Shown piece after piece: positions 33,488 through 42,960 of a stretch of DNA of 64,000 nucleotides. Each line of letters begins with the position of its first letter. Position 1 is the first letter of the stretch. A program made the translations under genes and the position numbers. Below the pieces are notes generated by a model. It saw only the letters and a list, made by a program, of their open reading frames with translations, made no database searches and was not told the DNA's origin. Origin of the DNA: Cellvibrio japonicus Ueda107 (GTDB taxonomy: Bacteria > Pseudomonadota > Gammaproteobacteria > Pseudomonadales > Cellvibrionaceae); contig NC_010995.1 in the NCBI RefSeq assembly GCF_000019225.1, forward strand, positions 4,286,501-4,350,500. The letters are read 5' to 3'.

Positions 33488-34440
33488 GGCAGTGGCATCT
33501 GCAGGGGGATACCGGTGGGTAAATCACTGGCGTTATCGAGCAATACTTCGCTCACATACATCAACCGCGTGCGCTCGGTTTGGTACAGGGCAAAATGCGG
33601 GGTGAAACTGGCCTGCTGGCTAATCAGGCGAATGCGGCCTTGCAGCGGTTGTGCACGACCGTCCACCAGAATTTTTACAGTATCTCCCACTTTATAATGG
33701 GCTAGTGAAGGCTCGGGAATAAACAGGCGCGCGTAGGGCTGGGTATCGGCCACCATAATGGCAGCTACGGCACCGGCGGGGACACGCTCGCCCAGTTGCC
33801 AGGGAAAATCTTCCAGCACACCATCGCGCGTGGCGCGAATGCTCAAATCTTCCAGGTGTTTTTGCTCCTGCGCCAAGGCCGCCTCGGCACTCTGCACAGC
33901 CGCCTGTGCCTGCGCGATGGTCTCCACCCGCGTGCCGGTTTCCAGTTCGCGCAATTGCTGCTGGTAATCGGTGAGCTGCGCATTGGCCAGATCGCGCTCC
34001 AACTGCGCCTGGTCGAGATCTGCTGCCGCCACCAGGGATTGGCTGCGCAATTGTTTGATACGTACCCATTGTTTTTCCGCTTCATTAAAATGGGTTTGAG
34101 CACCGCTTACCCGCGCACGCGCGCTGGCAACTTGTTCTTCGCGCGAGCCATTTTGGTATTGCAGGAGCGCCGCGCGCAAACGCCCTACTTCCGCCTGTGC
34201 CTGTGCAACTCGCGCCTGTTGGCGAGTGGTATCCAACTGCAACAATAAATCGCCCCGCTGTACTGCACTGCCCTTGCTCACGGCCTGTTGCACGATAATT
34301 TCGCTGTCGGTGGCCAACAGCGTAAGGCGATCGCGCTCCAGGGTTCCGTAGGCGGAGCGATCTTCCATTTTCTGGCAGGCGGCAAGGCTGGTCAGCAAAC
34401 CGAGCAGTACCAGCATGTGCCATATCCGTTGAGTCTTCAT
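33484..34440 (-). CDS. HlyD-family membrane fusion lipoprotein (YbhG-like)
   Basis: A 318-residue periplasmic adaptor. The N-terminus is a lipoprotein signal (VLLGLLTSLAAC). The lipoyl halves (IIVQQAVSKGSAVQRGD and IRATRDGVLEDFPWQLGERV) flank a long Gln/Ala-rich coiled-coil hairpin. It probably links the ABC-2 pump to an outer-membrane channel such as TolC, which is not encoded nearby. It lies 6 nt after the tetR stop on the same strand. Confidence 0.88.
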   Translation of the reverse strand: MKTQRIWHMLVLLGLLTSLAACQKMEDRSAYGTLERDRLTLLATDSEIIVQQAVSKGSAVQRGDLLLQLDTTRQQARVAQAQAEVGRLRAALLQYQNGSREEQVASARARVSGAQTHFNEAEKQWVRIKQLRSQSLVAAADLDQAQLERDLANAQLTDYQQQLRELETGTRVETIAQAQAAVQSAEAALAQEQKHLEDLSIRATRDGVLEDFPWQLGERVPAGAVAAIMVADTQPYARLFIPEPSLAHYKVGDTVKILVDGRAQPLQGRIRLISQQASFTPHFALYQTERTRLMYVSEVLLDNASDLPTGIPLQMPLP

Positions 34441-34446
34441 GTTGAT

Positions 34447-35118
34447 TTACCGGGTCGAGGTTGTAGGGTCGAGGGTTGTATAAGGCGCTTGCAACATGCC
34501 GCCACTGAGTAAGGTGCCATTGTGTTGCGCAAACTGCGTGAGGAATTCAGGATTGAGCGAGATAGCCAATTTATTGAGCATGATGGACGGCGCCAGGAAA
34601 GGGAATACCGCAAGCGCTATGGTGGATAGCAGTGCCTGGTTGGTGACAATACCATCACGCAATACACCCGGGTTGTTCAGTAATACATGAAAACTTTGTA
34701 CGGCCTGATCGACAAAACTACCCAATACCCGACTGACGATACGATGCTCAGGCGAGCCGGGATCGTGCAGGGAGCGAAACACCAGCTTGGGTAAATCGGG
34801 ATTGGGGCCCATCACCTGGTAATACATACCGATCACCGCCGCTATATCCTGTGCCTGGGGCGCACGGGCACGACGGCTGAGTTCCTCAATTATGGGAGCG
34901 AGGGTCTCGCGCAATGTGGCTTCAAACAGGCCAGCCTTATCGCCGAAGTAGTAACGGATCATGCCTGCATTCAGGCCGGCAGCCTCGGCAATTTGACGGG
35001 TGGAAACCTTGGCGTAACCGCATTTTACAAATAACTGGCGCGCGGCCATCAGCAGGCGCACCCGCGCCGCATGGGTGTCGCTGTCCGGGGCTTTGGGTCT
35101 TCCGCGATTCGCTGGCAT
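34447..35118 (-). CDS. TetR-family regulator (CecR-like) of the ABC exporter
   Basis: A 223-residue repressor with an N-terminal helix-turn-helix (VSTRQIAEAAGLNAGMIRYYFGDKAGLFEATL) and an all-helical ligand domain. It leads the operon with the HlyD, ATPase and permease genes, like cecR with ybhGFSR. The ATG at 35118 is preferred over a TTG 6 nt upstream. A near-perfect palindrome (35140-35155) lies 22 bp before this start and is probably its own operator. The ligand is not known. Confidence 0.9.
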   Translation of the reverse strand: MPANRGRPKAPDSDTHAARVRLLMAARQLFVKCGYAKVSTRQIAEAAGLNAGMIRYYFGDKAGLFEATLRETLAPIIEELSRRARAPQAQDIAAVIGMYYQVMGPNPDLPKLVFRSLHDPGSPEHRIVSRVLGSFVDQAVQSFHVLLNNPGVLRDGIVTNQALLSTIALAVFPFLAPSIMLNKLAISLNPEFLTQFAQHNGTLLSGGMLQAPYTTLDPTTSTR

Positions 35119-35139
35119 AGGCAATGGAGAAAAGATGAA

Positions 35140-35155
35140 TTATCCAGATGGATAA
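35140..35155. promoter_or_regulatory. Candidate TetR operator
   Basis: TTATCCAGATGGATAA has 7-bp perfect arms around 2 nt, a form typical of TetR-family operators. A second perfect palindrome, CTGAATTAATTCAG, lies at 35185-35198 in the same short promoter region. Confidence 0.65.
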
Positions 35156-35234
35156 ATCATAGTCAGGCGAGCGGCAGACGCACACTGAATTAATTCAGCA
35201 AATCTGGCCGGATTGGAGAATTTATAGCAGCCGG

Positions 35235-36299
35235 TTATTCGGGCGCGAACACAAACACACCCTGTTCGCCCAACTGTACCCAGGGCCTGGCCATGAGTAC
35301 CGGCAACTGATGGCTGGGTAATTGCATTTGCAGGCGCCGGTTTTCACCCTGCCAACCGAGCTGGATATCCACCACACTGGTGGCACCCAGCATATGGACT
35401 TCATCCACCACCAGGGCAACAGCACCGGGGCTGTGGGGCTCTGCCAACTGGATGGCCTCCGGGCGAATCAACACCTGGGCACTGGCTGCCTCCGGCAGAA
35501 AGGCCGCCGCCAGGGGGCCAAATGGGGTAGCCACCTGTGCATTGCTCACCTGTGCCGGCAAGCGGTTGATATCACCAAAGAATTCCGCCGCAAAGGGGGT
35601 AATGGGCTGCTGGTAGATCTCCGCCGGCGTGCCAACCTGGACAATGTCACCGGCATTCATCAGGGCGATGCGATCGGCCATAAACATGGCTTCCTCCGGG
35701 TCGTGGGTGACCATAATGCTGCTGATACCGCTGGCCTTGAGCAGGTGCAGGGTATCGGCACGCAGACGGTGACGCAGGCGCACATCCAGGTTGGAGAAAG
35801 GCTCATCCAGCAACAGCAGGCGCGGCTGTGGTGCCAGGGCGCGCGCTAGGGCAATGCGCTGCTGCTGGCCGCCGGACAGCACCTGGGGCAGATCCCGGGC
35901 GCGTGCGGCCAGGCCCACCCGCTCCAGCATCTGTGCAGCGCGAACCGGGCGTTCGGCCTTGGGTAAATGCGACAGGCCGAAGCTGACATTGTCCAGCAGG
36001 CTCAGGTGGGGAAAGAGGGCAAAGTCCTGGAATACCATGCCTATACCGCGTTTTTCCGGCGGCACCTGGCACTCCGCACTGGCGATGGTGTGATCGCCCA
36101 GGCAAATGCTGCCCTGTTGCACCGTCTCCAACCCGGCGATCAGGCGCAACAATGTGCTTTTGCCACACCCCGAAGGCCCAGCCAGGCAGAGCATTTCACC
36201 TGCCCCCAGTTGCAAGTCCACCTGGCGCAATACCTGTTGGTGGCCAAAGCGATGGGCCAGTCCGTTAATGCGCAGCAGGGGGGATGTCTCTATAACCAT
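35235..36299 (-). CDS. fbpC: Ferric-iron ABC transporter ATPase (FbpC type)
   Basis: A 354-residue ATPase with GPSGCGKST (Walker A), LSGGQQQR (signature), LLLLDEPFSNLD (Walker B) and MVTHDPEEAM (H-loop). The C-terminal 120 residues fit the regulatory TOBE-type domain found in FbpC and polyamine ATPases. It is the last gene of a set with an FbpB-type permease (15-nt gap) and an FbpA-type binding protein. Confidence 0.88.
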   Translation of the reverse strand: MVIETSPLLRINGLAHRFGHQQVLRQVDLQLGAGEMLCLAGPSGCGKSTLLRLIAGLETVQQGSICLGDHTIASAECQVPPEKRGIGMVFQDFALFPHLSLLDNVSFGLSHLPKAERPVRAAQMLERVGLAARARDLPQVLSGGQQQRIALARALAPQPRLLLLDEPFSNLDVRLRHRLRADTLHLLKASGISSIMVTHDPEEAMFMADRIALMNAGDIVQVGTPAEIYQQPITPFAAEFFGDINRLPAQVSNAQVATPFGPLAAAFLPEAASAQVLIRPEAIQLAEPHSPGAVALVVDEVHMLGATSVVDIQLGWQGENRRLQMQLPSHQLPVLMARPWVQLGEQGVFVFAPE

Positions 36300-36314
36300 G
36301 GGATGATCCAGTCC

Positions 36315-38003
36315 TCAACCGGGCTGTGCCTGAGCGCCACTACCATAGCGCGACAGCAGAATAATGGGCAGAACCCCCGCCAACACAATCAACAGCGCCG
36401 CGATGGCACCGCTTTCGTAACTGCCGCGCGAGGCCTCGCCATACAGATGGGTGGCCAGGGTGTCGACATTCAATGGGCGCAACAGCAGGGTAGCGGGCAG
36501 TTCCTTCATGCAATCGACAAAAATCAGCAACATGGCCGCAGTCAGTGCCGGGCGCGATAAGGGCCAATGGATCAGGCGCGCACGCGCCAGTTCACCGCGG
36601 CCTAAAGAGCGGGCGGCATCGTCGAGGGACAGGGGAATTTTGTGGAATCCCGCCTCCAGGCTGCCAGCACCTATGGCCAAAAAACGGGCCACATAGGCAT
36701 AGACCAGGGCGGCGCCGGTACCCGAGAGGGCCAGCCCTGCAGAAACCCCCAGCAATGCCTGGCTGCGGTTATCCAGCCAATCATCAAACCACCCCAGGGG
36801 ACCCAGCAGCCCAATGGCCAATACGGTACCGGGAATCGCGTAGCCCAGGCCGGCAATGCGCACCAGCAAGCCCATAGCCGGGTTAGCGCGCGCCAGGCGA
36901 AGGCTGTAAGCCAACACGAAGGCGATCACAGCGGCAATCAGGGTGGCAATGGCAGCAAATAGCAGGGTATTCACGGTTTTGTCCAACAGACTGGCATCCA
37001 CCCCCATGGCGCTGATGCGCTCCACACTGGAGAGCAGCAAATGGGTTGCAGGCAACACAAACCCCAACCCTACCAGCAACCAGGCGGCGGCGACCAGCAA
37101 CCAGCCCGCACCGCGCACCGGATGCGCGGTAAGGTGGCGGCTTTGCCGCGCGCTGGCGGCGTATTGCCGGTGGCGGCGCACCCAGCGCTCCAACACCATC
37201 AGGCTCACCACCAGTACCAGCATAAACAGGGCGATTTGCGCCGCCCCCGGCAAGCTGGAGCGGTTTACCCAGGTGGCATATACCGAGACTGTCAGGGTGC
37301 GCACCCCCAGTAACTCGGCAGCGCCTATGTCATTAATGGCTTCCATCAACGCCAGGCTGGCCCCCACCGCGACGGCCGGGCGCACCAGTGGCAGCGCTAT
37401 ATGGAAGAAGCTGCGCCCCGGCCCGGCCCCCAGGGTCCGGGCAGCATCCAGCACACCGGCCGCCTGCATTAAAAACAGGGCGCGGGCCGGCAGGTACACA
37501 TAGGGATAGAGCACCAGCCCCAACAGCAGAATACAGCCCCCCAGGGAGCGGATATCCGGTAAACGGAATTCACGCGGGCTTGAGTATCCCAGTAATTCGC
37601 GCAGACCGGTTTGCAGCGGACCTATGGGATGGAGGATATCCAGGTAGACGTAAGCGACTATGTAGCTGGGTACCGCCAGGGGCAACAATAACGCCCAGCT
37701 GAGCAGGCGCCGCCCGGGGAATTGGTAAGCGGTTACCAACCAGGCGCTGCCGGTTCCCAGCACAATCACCAGGCACCCGACGCCCACTAACAACCCCAGG
37801 GTTTGACTGAGTGCCTGGGGCAGCACATAGGCGCGCAGATGTGGCCAGAGCTCGCCCGAGCCCTCAAGGGCATAACCAACCAGGCTGAGTACCGGCAACA
37901 GTACCAGGCATGCCGGCAGCAGGCTCGCCAGCCACCAACCGATCGACGCAGTGGTGAGTCGCGCGTACACCGCCCCTCTCAAGGAGTAAGCCTCAGAGGT
38001 CAA
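36315..38003 (-). CDS. fbpB: Ferric-iron ABC transporter permease (FbpB type, fused two-domain)
   Basis: A 562-residue permease with about 12 membrane helices in two tandem halves, each with a binding-protein-dependent EAA-like loop (VLDAARTLGAGPGRSFFHIALPL; LDDAARSLGRGELARARLIHWPL). The tandem arrangement is typical of FbpB/SfuB. It overlaps the binding-protein gene by 11 nt, indicating translational coupling. Confidence 0.88.
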   Translation of the reverse strand: MTSEAYSLRGAVYARLTTASIGWWLASLLPACLVLLPVLSLVGYALEGSGELWPHLRAYVLPQALSQTLGLLVGVGCLVIVLGTGSAWLVTAYQFPGRRLLSWALLLPLAVPSYIVAYVYLDILHPIGPLQTGLRELLGYSSPREFRLPDIRSLGGCILLLGLVLYPYVYLPARALFLMQAAGVLDAARTLGAGPGRSFFHIALPLVRPAVAVGASLALMEAINDIGAAELLGVRTLTVSVYATWVNRSSLPGAAQIALFMLVLVVSLMVLERWVRRHRQYAASARQSRHLTAHPVRGAGWLLVAAAWLLVGLGFVLPATHLLLSSVERISAMGVDASLLDKTVNTLLFAAIATLIAAVIAFVLAYSLRLARANPAMGLLVRIAGLGYAIPGTVLAIGLLGPLGWFDDWLDNRSQALLGVSAGLALSGTGAALVYAYVARFLAIGAGSLEAGFHKIPLSLDDAARSLGRGELARARLIHWPLSRPALTAAMLLIFVDCMKELPATLLLRPLNVDTLATHLYGEASRGSYESGAIAALLIVLAGVLPIILLSRYGSGAQAQPG

Positions 38004-39036
38004 AACCCACTTTATCCACTAGCAGGCTGGCGGCCTTGCGGTGTTTGGAAATCTCGGCCAGGGGCACTTCATCCACCGTCAACGCCCCCAGGGCAGCAAT
38101 AATCGGGTTGAGCCTGGCCTTGCCGTTAACCGGGTATTCGTAATTGGCTTCGGCGTAAATGGCTTGTGCCTCGTCGGACACCAGAAATTCCAACAGCTTG
38201 ATGGCATTGGCTTTATTGGGGGCGTACTTGGCCACCGCCGCACCGGACACATTCACATGGGTGCCGCCACCGGCAAATACGGGCAGCAGGGCATGAATAC
38301 CCTCACCCCATTTTTGCTGATCGGGGCCACCTGCACCGCTGCGCATTAACCCCAGGTAGTAGCTGTTGGCCAGGCCAATATCGCAGATGCCGCCAAGAAT
38401 ATCGCGCGCCACATCGCGATCACCGCCACCGGGTTTCTGCGCCAGATTGGCCTTCAGGCCACGCAACCACTGCTCTGCCCTGGCCTCACCCTGTTTGGCA
38501 ATCATATGGGCGATAAGGGCGGTGTTATAGGGGTGCTGGCCGGAGCGGATACATACCTTGCCCTTCCACTTGGCATCGGCCAGCTCGTCATAAGTGACCG
38601 CTTTCGCATCCAGCTCCCGGGCGACATAGAGGGTACGGGCACGCAGGGAAAGCGCAAACCAGTGTCCGCCGGCATCGCGCAGGGGGGCGGCTATGGTTTG
38701 CTCCAGAACGGGGGACTTGATGGATTGGGTAACGCCTTTGTCTACCAGGTCTGTCAGGTTGCCAAAATCCACAGCCATAAGCACATCAGCCGGGGAGCGA
38801 CGACCTTCGCTGGCCACACGCTCAGCCAGGCCATCCTTCAGGAACACCGTATTGACCTTTACTCCGGTGCGCTCACCAAAGGCCTTGAGCAGCGGATCGA
38901 TCAATGCCGGTTCCCGGGTGGTGTAGAGATTGAGTTCACCGGCAGTTGGGACAGCGCCGCACAGGCTACTGAGCCCCAGGACAACCAGGGTAATCAGCCC
39001 GCGCAACGCAGGGGACCAGGAAGATAAAAGCGACAT
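37993..39036 (-). CDS. fbpA: Periplasmic ferric-iron-binding protein (FbpA type)
   Basis: A 347-residue substrate-binding protein. The signal peptide is cleaved near CGAVPTAGE, and the mature protein begins LNLYTTREPALIDPLLKAF. The paired tyrosines in NSYYLGLM match the iron-coordinating Tyr pair of FbpA proteins. The ATG at 39036 has GGAG 7 nt upstream and gives a good signal peptide; a longer frame to 39084 does not. First gene of the transporter operon. No clear Fur box was found upstream. Confidence 0.88.
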   Translation of the reverse strand: MSLLSSWSPALRGLITLVVLGLSSLCGAVPTAGELNLYTTREPALIDPLLKAFGERTGVKVNTVFLKDGLAERVASEGRRSPADVLMAVDFGNLTDLVDKGVTQSIKSPVLEQTIAAPLRDAGGHWFALSLRARTLYVARELDAKAVTYDELADAKWKGKVCIRSGQHPYNTALIAHMIAKQGEARAEQWLRGLKANLAQKPGGGDRDVARDILGGICDIGLANSYYLGLMRSGAGGPDQQKWGEGIHALLPVFAGGGTHVNVSGAAVAKYAPNKANAIKLLEFLVSDEAQAIYAEANYEYPVNGKARLNPIIAALGALTVDEVPLAEISKHRKAASLLVDKVGFDL

Positions 39037-39138
39037 AGGCGATCTCCAGAATGGCGTAATGGCCGGGGAGTCTAGCATTGACACCTGTCAAAACCAATTG
39101 AGAAACCTTATCACCTATTGTCGTATTCCAAGGCGCAA

Positions 39139-39711
39139 CTAACGCAACGGTTGAGGGTAGCACGCCACGTCGTCGAACCAGTCTGCCGCTTCCGGAATAT
39201 CAAACAAACGCTGGCGAAGCTGGGTTTTGACCCCGTCCGCCAGCTCACCCAAACGGCTGACCTGGTTGCTATAGCAACTGGTAGCCTTGCTGGGGGGATC
39301 GACCATAACCTGATGTACCAACAGGGTCATGCGCAGATTGGTGACATCGATGAGCAAATCCACGGCATGGGGACAGTTATGGGCTTCGCACAGGTGTACA
39401 TGGAGGTAGTCGCTGTCGAGGCTCTCAATGGGGGTTTCGACCGTCAGGGAGGCGATTTCTGCCAGAATCTCCGGCGCAAAGGCCCGGGCCATGGCGGTCT
39501 GGATGGCAGGCATCAGGAGCAATGGCGTTCCATAGGGTTGCTGTCCCAAGTCCGCGCTGCGCGGATACTGGCCAATGTAGCGCTGCCAATCCGGAGGGCC
39601 GTTTACTAGCAGTTGTTCCGCGCCTACGGGCACCGCCGAATCGCGCACTGGCGCACACCCCATGATCCCCACAAGGATCGACAACACCATTAATTGCACA
39701 AAGGATTTCAT
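39139..39711 (-). CDS. Lipoprotein of unknown function
   Basis: A 190-residue protein with a lipoprotein signal (LVGIMGC). The mature part has WQRYIGQYPRSADL near its start and two later Cys (HLCEAHNCPHAVDLLIDV) that could form a disulfide; I do not recognise a family. It reads in the same direction as the FAH-family gene upstream, from which it is separated by 35 bp. The function cannot be inferred. Confidence 0.7.
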   Translation of the reverse strand: MKSFVQLMVLSILVGIMGCAPVRDSAVPVGAEQLLVNGPPDWQRYIGQYPRSADLGQQPYGTPLLLMPAIQTAMARAFAPEILAEIASLTVETPIESLDSDYLHVHLCEAHNCPHAVDLLIDVTNLRMTLLVHQVMVDPPSKATSCYSNQVSRLGELADGVKTQLRQRLFDIPEAADWFDDVACYPQPLR

Positions 39712-39746
39712 AGCACAGCTCCTTGAAAGACAACACCAAAGCCCGT

Positions 39747-40430
39747 TCAGGGGCGACGCACAACCAGGTCCAGGGTGACGGGAAAGCCCTCGATGCTCGC
39801 CTGCAATTCATCGCCCGGTAATACAGGTCCAACACCCGCCGGGGTACCGGTAAATATCAAATCCCCGCGCTGCAATTTCACATACTGCGAAACCTGGGCA
39901 ATCAACTCTGCCACCGGCCAGACCATATCGCGCCAGCGGCCGCGCTGTACCACCACGCCATTGCGCATCAACTGCATCTCACCCAGTTTGACCAGGTCCG
40001 CCAGGCTGCCCGGCCATATGCCGGTACAGGGCGCCGAGCCGTCAAAACCCTTGGCCAGCTCCCAGGGGCGCCCCTGTTGCTTGGCCTGCTGCTGCAGGTC
40101 GCGGCAGGTCATATCCAGGCCCAGCGCGTAGCCCTCTACCAGGGTTCCCGCCTGCTCCGGACTCAATTGATAGCCATTGCCCCCGATAGCCACCACCAGC
40201 TCCACTTCGTGTTCAACCTGCTGCGAAAAATGCGGGTAGACAAAATCCTCGCCATTTTGCAGCAGGGCACTCTGGGGTTTGAAAAAGAAAAACGGCGGTT
40301 CGCGCTCGGGGTCATGGCCCATTTCGCGCGCATGCTCGGCGTAGTTGCGACCAATACAGATGATTTTGTTGACCGCGAATTGCCCGCCAGCGGGGGTGAG
40401 CAGGGGCAGGGCGTAATGGAAGTCAGGCAT
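39747..40430 (-). CDS. Fumarylacetoacetate-hydrolase-family protein (acylpyruvase/FAHD1-like)
   Basis: A 227-residue single-domain FAH enzyme; relatives hydrolyse acylpyruvates or decarboxylate oxaloacetate. The family motifs are ICIGRNYAEHARE, FFFFKPQSAL, EVELVVAIG with its metal-binding Glu pair, and IFTGTPAGVGPVLPGD. The standard length suggests the enzyme is intact. It overlaps the end of the upstream diguanylate cyclase gene by 8 nt. The natural substrate is not known. Confidence 0.88.
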   Translation of the reverse strand: MPDFHYALPLLTPAGGQFAVNKIICIGRNYAEHAREMGHDPEREPPFFFFKPQSALLQNGEDFVYPHFSQQVEHEVELVVAIGGNGYQLSPEQAGTLVEGYALGLDMTCRDLQQQAKQQGRPWELAKGFDGSAPCTGIWPGSLADLVKLGEMQLMRNGVVVQRGRWRDMVWPVAELIAQVSQYVKLQRGDLIFTGTPAGVGPVLPGDELQASIEGFPVTLDLVVRRP

Positions 40431-42303
40431 TGAGGCTCCCCGGGTGGTGTTGATCGCTGATCACACAGCGGTTGCGGCCATTGACCTTGGCCTGGTGCAT
40501 GGCGGTATCTGCATATTTAAGCAGGCTGTTGACCGCTTTGCTGTCGTCGTTGAACAGCACTATGCCGATACTGGCGGTGACCTTGCAGGGCTGGTCGCGC
40601 AGGTAAAATTCGCGCTCGAACAGATCGAGTAATTTTAGGCCAATCATCAGCGCCTGCTGGCGCGCTGTCTCCACATCCTGGCTCAAGTGCTCGGACACCA
40701 CCACAAACTCATCGCCGTTAAAGCGCGCCAGGGTATCGCTCTCGCGCACGCCCGACGCCAGGCGCAAGGCTATTTGCTGCAACAGCAGGTCGCCATCGTC
40801 ATGGCCATAGTTGTCGTTGATATAGCGAAAGTTGTCCATATCGATAAACAAAATGGCACAGTGCTGGTGCTGCCGGGCACAGCCGGCACATATTTGTTGC
40901 AGGCGATCGTATAGCAACCGGCGATTGGGCAACTGGGTCAGTTGATCGTTCAGCGCCAACTGGCGAATGGCATCCTCCGCCTGCTTGCGCTCGCTGATAT
41001 CGCGCGAGCTGCCCTGGGCGCCGGAGAACTCTCCCGTCGGTGTGAAGAACATACGCACAGCTGCTTCCACCCACACCAGGTGCCCATCCTTGTGGGCCAG
41101 GCCAAAGCGGGTGATGGAATCCCGGTAGCCATGGAATTCGCCGCGCCGGGCGGCCGCCAGTATGTGGGCCAGCTGCGCATAGGCCCGCTCGCGATCGCTG
41201 GGGTGCAGGACACAGCCCATATCGCGCCCCACCAATTCCCCGGCCTCATAGCCAATCAATTTTTTAACCGAAGGACTGATGTAGGTGTATGCCTGCTGCT
41301 CATTCACCATCCACACCCAGTCGGTCATATTGTCCGTTAGCAGGGTGACCTGTTGCTCCTGCGCACGGATCTCAGCGGCTTGGGCCGCCAGGCGCCGGTT
41401 GAGTACGGCATTGTGATAGAGCAGGAAGCTCACGCCCATGAGCAATACACTGGCAACCACCAGGGCCAATAGCCAGGGGGGTAATGTCTCCACCTCGCGG
41501 TGGCTGATCCACTTCTGGGTCAGGCGGGTCATCTCCTCGGGGCTGATATCGTTCAGGGCCCGGTTAATCTCATCCAGCGACGCGCTATTGCCGCGCGCCA
41601 CTGCCGCGTGGATGGGGCGCGAATAAAGCACAGATAAGACACGGAACTGGTCGGGAGTGGTAAACCTGTCCAGATAGAACATGCCAACCGGGTAATCTGC
41701 CACAAACGCATCCACGTCACCGCGTACCGCCGCTTCCACCAGGGCCCGATTGTTGTTGTATAAGCGCAGCGCCAATGCCGGGTGATGCTTGCGCATGAAT
41801 TCCTCTTCAAAGCCACCGGCAGTGATGCCGATAGGCTGGGTCAGATCGGCAGGCTCCAACACCTGACGCAGGCTCCTGGCGTTAACAAAAAGGGCCGTGC
41901 GCAACTGGAACAAGGGGTTGGAAAAATCGAGATAGGCGCGACGCTCGGGCGATTCCAGCAGGCCGCCGTGGATCGCCTCCCGGGAACCTTTGACCCTGTG
42001 CAGGGTGTGCTGCCAATCGAGCAGTTCAAACTGAACCGGGCGACCGGTTTTAGTCCCGATCAACTTCCACAGATCGACAATCAGGCCCTGGGGTTCGCCG
42101 TGGCGGTCGCGAAACGCCAGGGGTGCCCAGCTGTGATCCTGCACCACATACCAAGTGCGCGGATTGGTATCGGCAACATCGGTGGCGACACTGTCCGGCA
42201 GGGACTCGGCGGCAGCGGACAATGCCAGCGACAGGAACAAGGCAGCAATTTTCCCGCCCCTCAACATGGCAACAACCTTACCAACCATAAAAATCCGGCG
42301 CAT
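40423..42303 (-). CDS. Membrane diguanylate cyclase with periplasmic solute-binding and PAS sensor domains
   Basis: A 626-residue protein. In order: a signal or first membrane segment (about 15-32), an SBP_bac_3 periplasmic sensor (about 45-265), a membrane helix (WLLALVVASVLLMGVSFLLY), a PAS domain (about 325-440) and a GGDEF cyclase domain (about 450-615). The active loop reads RFNGDEF rather than RxGGDEF. The upstream RESD fits the RxxD inhibitory I-site at the usual five-residue spacing, so product inhibition by c-di-GMP is likely if active. The sensor probably binds a small amino-acid-like solute in the periplasm. Confidence 0.88.
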   Translation of the reverse strand: MRRIFMVGKVVAMLRGGKIAALFLSLALSAAAESLPDSVATDVADTNPRTWYVVQDHSWAPLAFRDRHGEPQGLIVDLWKLIGTKTGRPVQFELLDWQHTLHRVKGSREAIHGGLLESPERRAYLDFSNPLFQLRTALFVNARSLRQVLEPADLTQPIGITAGGFEEEFMRKHHPALALRLYNNNRALVEAAVRGDVDAFVADYPVGMFYLDRFTTPDQFRVLSVLYSRPIHAAVARGNSASLDEINRALNDISPEEMTRLTQKWISHREVETLPPWLLALVVASVLLMGVSFLLYHNAVLNRRLAAQAAEIRAQEQQVTLLTDNMTDWVWMVNEQQAYTYISPSVKKLIGYEAGELVGRDMGCVLHPSDRERAYAQLAHILAAARRGEFHGYRDSITRFGLAHKDGHLVWVEAAVRMFFTPTGEFSGAQGSSRDISERKQAEDAIRQLALNDQLTQLPNRRLLYDRLQQICAGCARQHQHCAILFIDMDNFRYINDNYGHDDGDLLLQQIALRLASGVRESDTLARFNGDEFVVVSEHLSQDVETARQQALMIGLKLLDLFEREFYLRDQPCKVTASIGIVLFNDDSKAVNSLLKYADTAMHQAKVNGRNRCVISDQHHPGSLNA

Positions 42304-42858
42304 TTAATCGACATCATTGGGGCGGTTTCCCGCCAGGTAAGCATCCTTGAGCTTGACGTAGTTAGTGGCGGAATAGCGGAAAAAATGCCGCTCACCCTCC
42401 TTCAGCGGGCGCACCTGCTTGACCGGCGACCCCATGTACAGGAAACCGGACTCCAGGCGCTTGCCCGGCGGCACCAGGGAACCGGCACCAATCACCACCT
42501 CGTCCTCCACCACAGCACCGTCCAGCACGGTGGAGCCGATACCGATCAACACCCGGTTGCCGATGGTACAGCCATGCAGGCACACCGAATGCCCCACAGT
42601 CACCTCGTCGCCGATGGTGAGCGGATGGCCAGCGGGGTTGTAATCACTGGCGTGGGTGATATGCAGCACCGAACCATCCTGCACACTGGTGCGCGCGCCT
42701 ATGCGAATGCGATGCATATCGCCGCGAATCACCACACAGGGCCACACGGAGGAATCGTCCCCGATACTGACATCGCCAATCACTACCGCTGCCGGGTCGA
42801 CAAAAACATTTTCCCCCAGGCTGGGGATATGGCCTTGAAAAGGACGAATCGCGCTCAT
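42304..42858 (-). CDS. Gamma-carbonic-anhydrase-like left-handed beta-helix protein (YrdA type)
   Basis: A 184-residue trimeric hexapeptide-repeat protein. Zinc-ligand-type His are seen in HITHASDY and VTVGHSVCLHGC, as in YrdA/CaiE proteins. Repeats such as IGNRVLIGIGSTVLDGAVVEDEVVIG build the beta-helix. The ATG at 42858 with GAGAGG upstream starts the domain; a longer open frame continues upstream across the divergent promoter and into prlC and is not coding. It is divergent from prlC, as often found next to this gene. Whether it is an active anhydrase is uncertain. Confidence 0.88.
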   Translation of the reverse strand: MSAIRPFQGHIPSLGENVFVDPAAVVIGDVSIGDDSSVWPCVVIRGDMHRIRIGARTSVQDGSVLHITHASDYNPAGHPLTIGDEVTVGHSVCLHGCTIGNRVLIGIGSTVLDGAVVEDEVVIGAGSLVPPGKRLESGFLYMGSPVKQVRPLKEGERHFFRYSATNYVKLKDAYLAGNRPNDVD

Positions 42859-42960
42859 ACAAAAACCTCTCGAAGGCTCACCAGGAGCCCGGTAAACATC
42901 TACGCAAACCAGCGGTGTATGATACGCAAACCCCGCCGCTTTTTCCCGGAGCTTTTCGCT

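Noticed and set aside
41782..42960. N-terminal extension of prlC
   Set aside because: Runs antisense across the diguanylate cyclase and carbonic-anhydrase genes; PrlC length fits the ATG at 42961.
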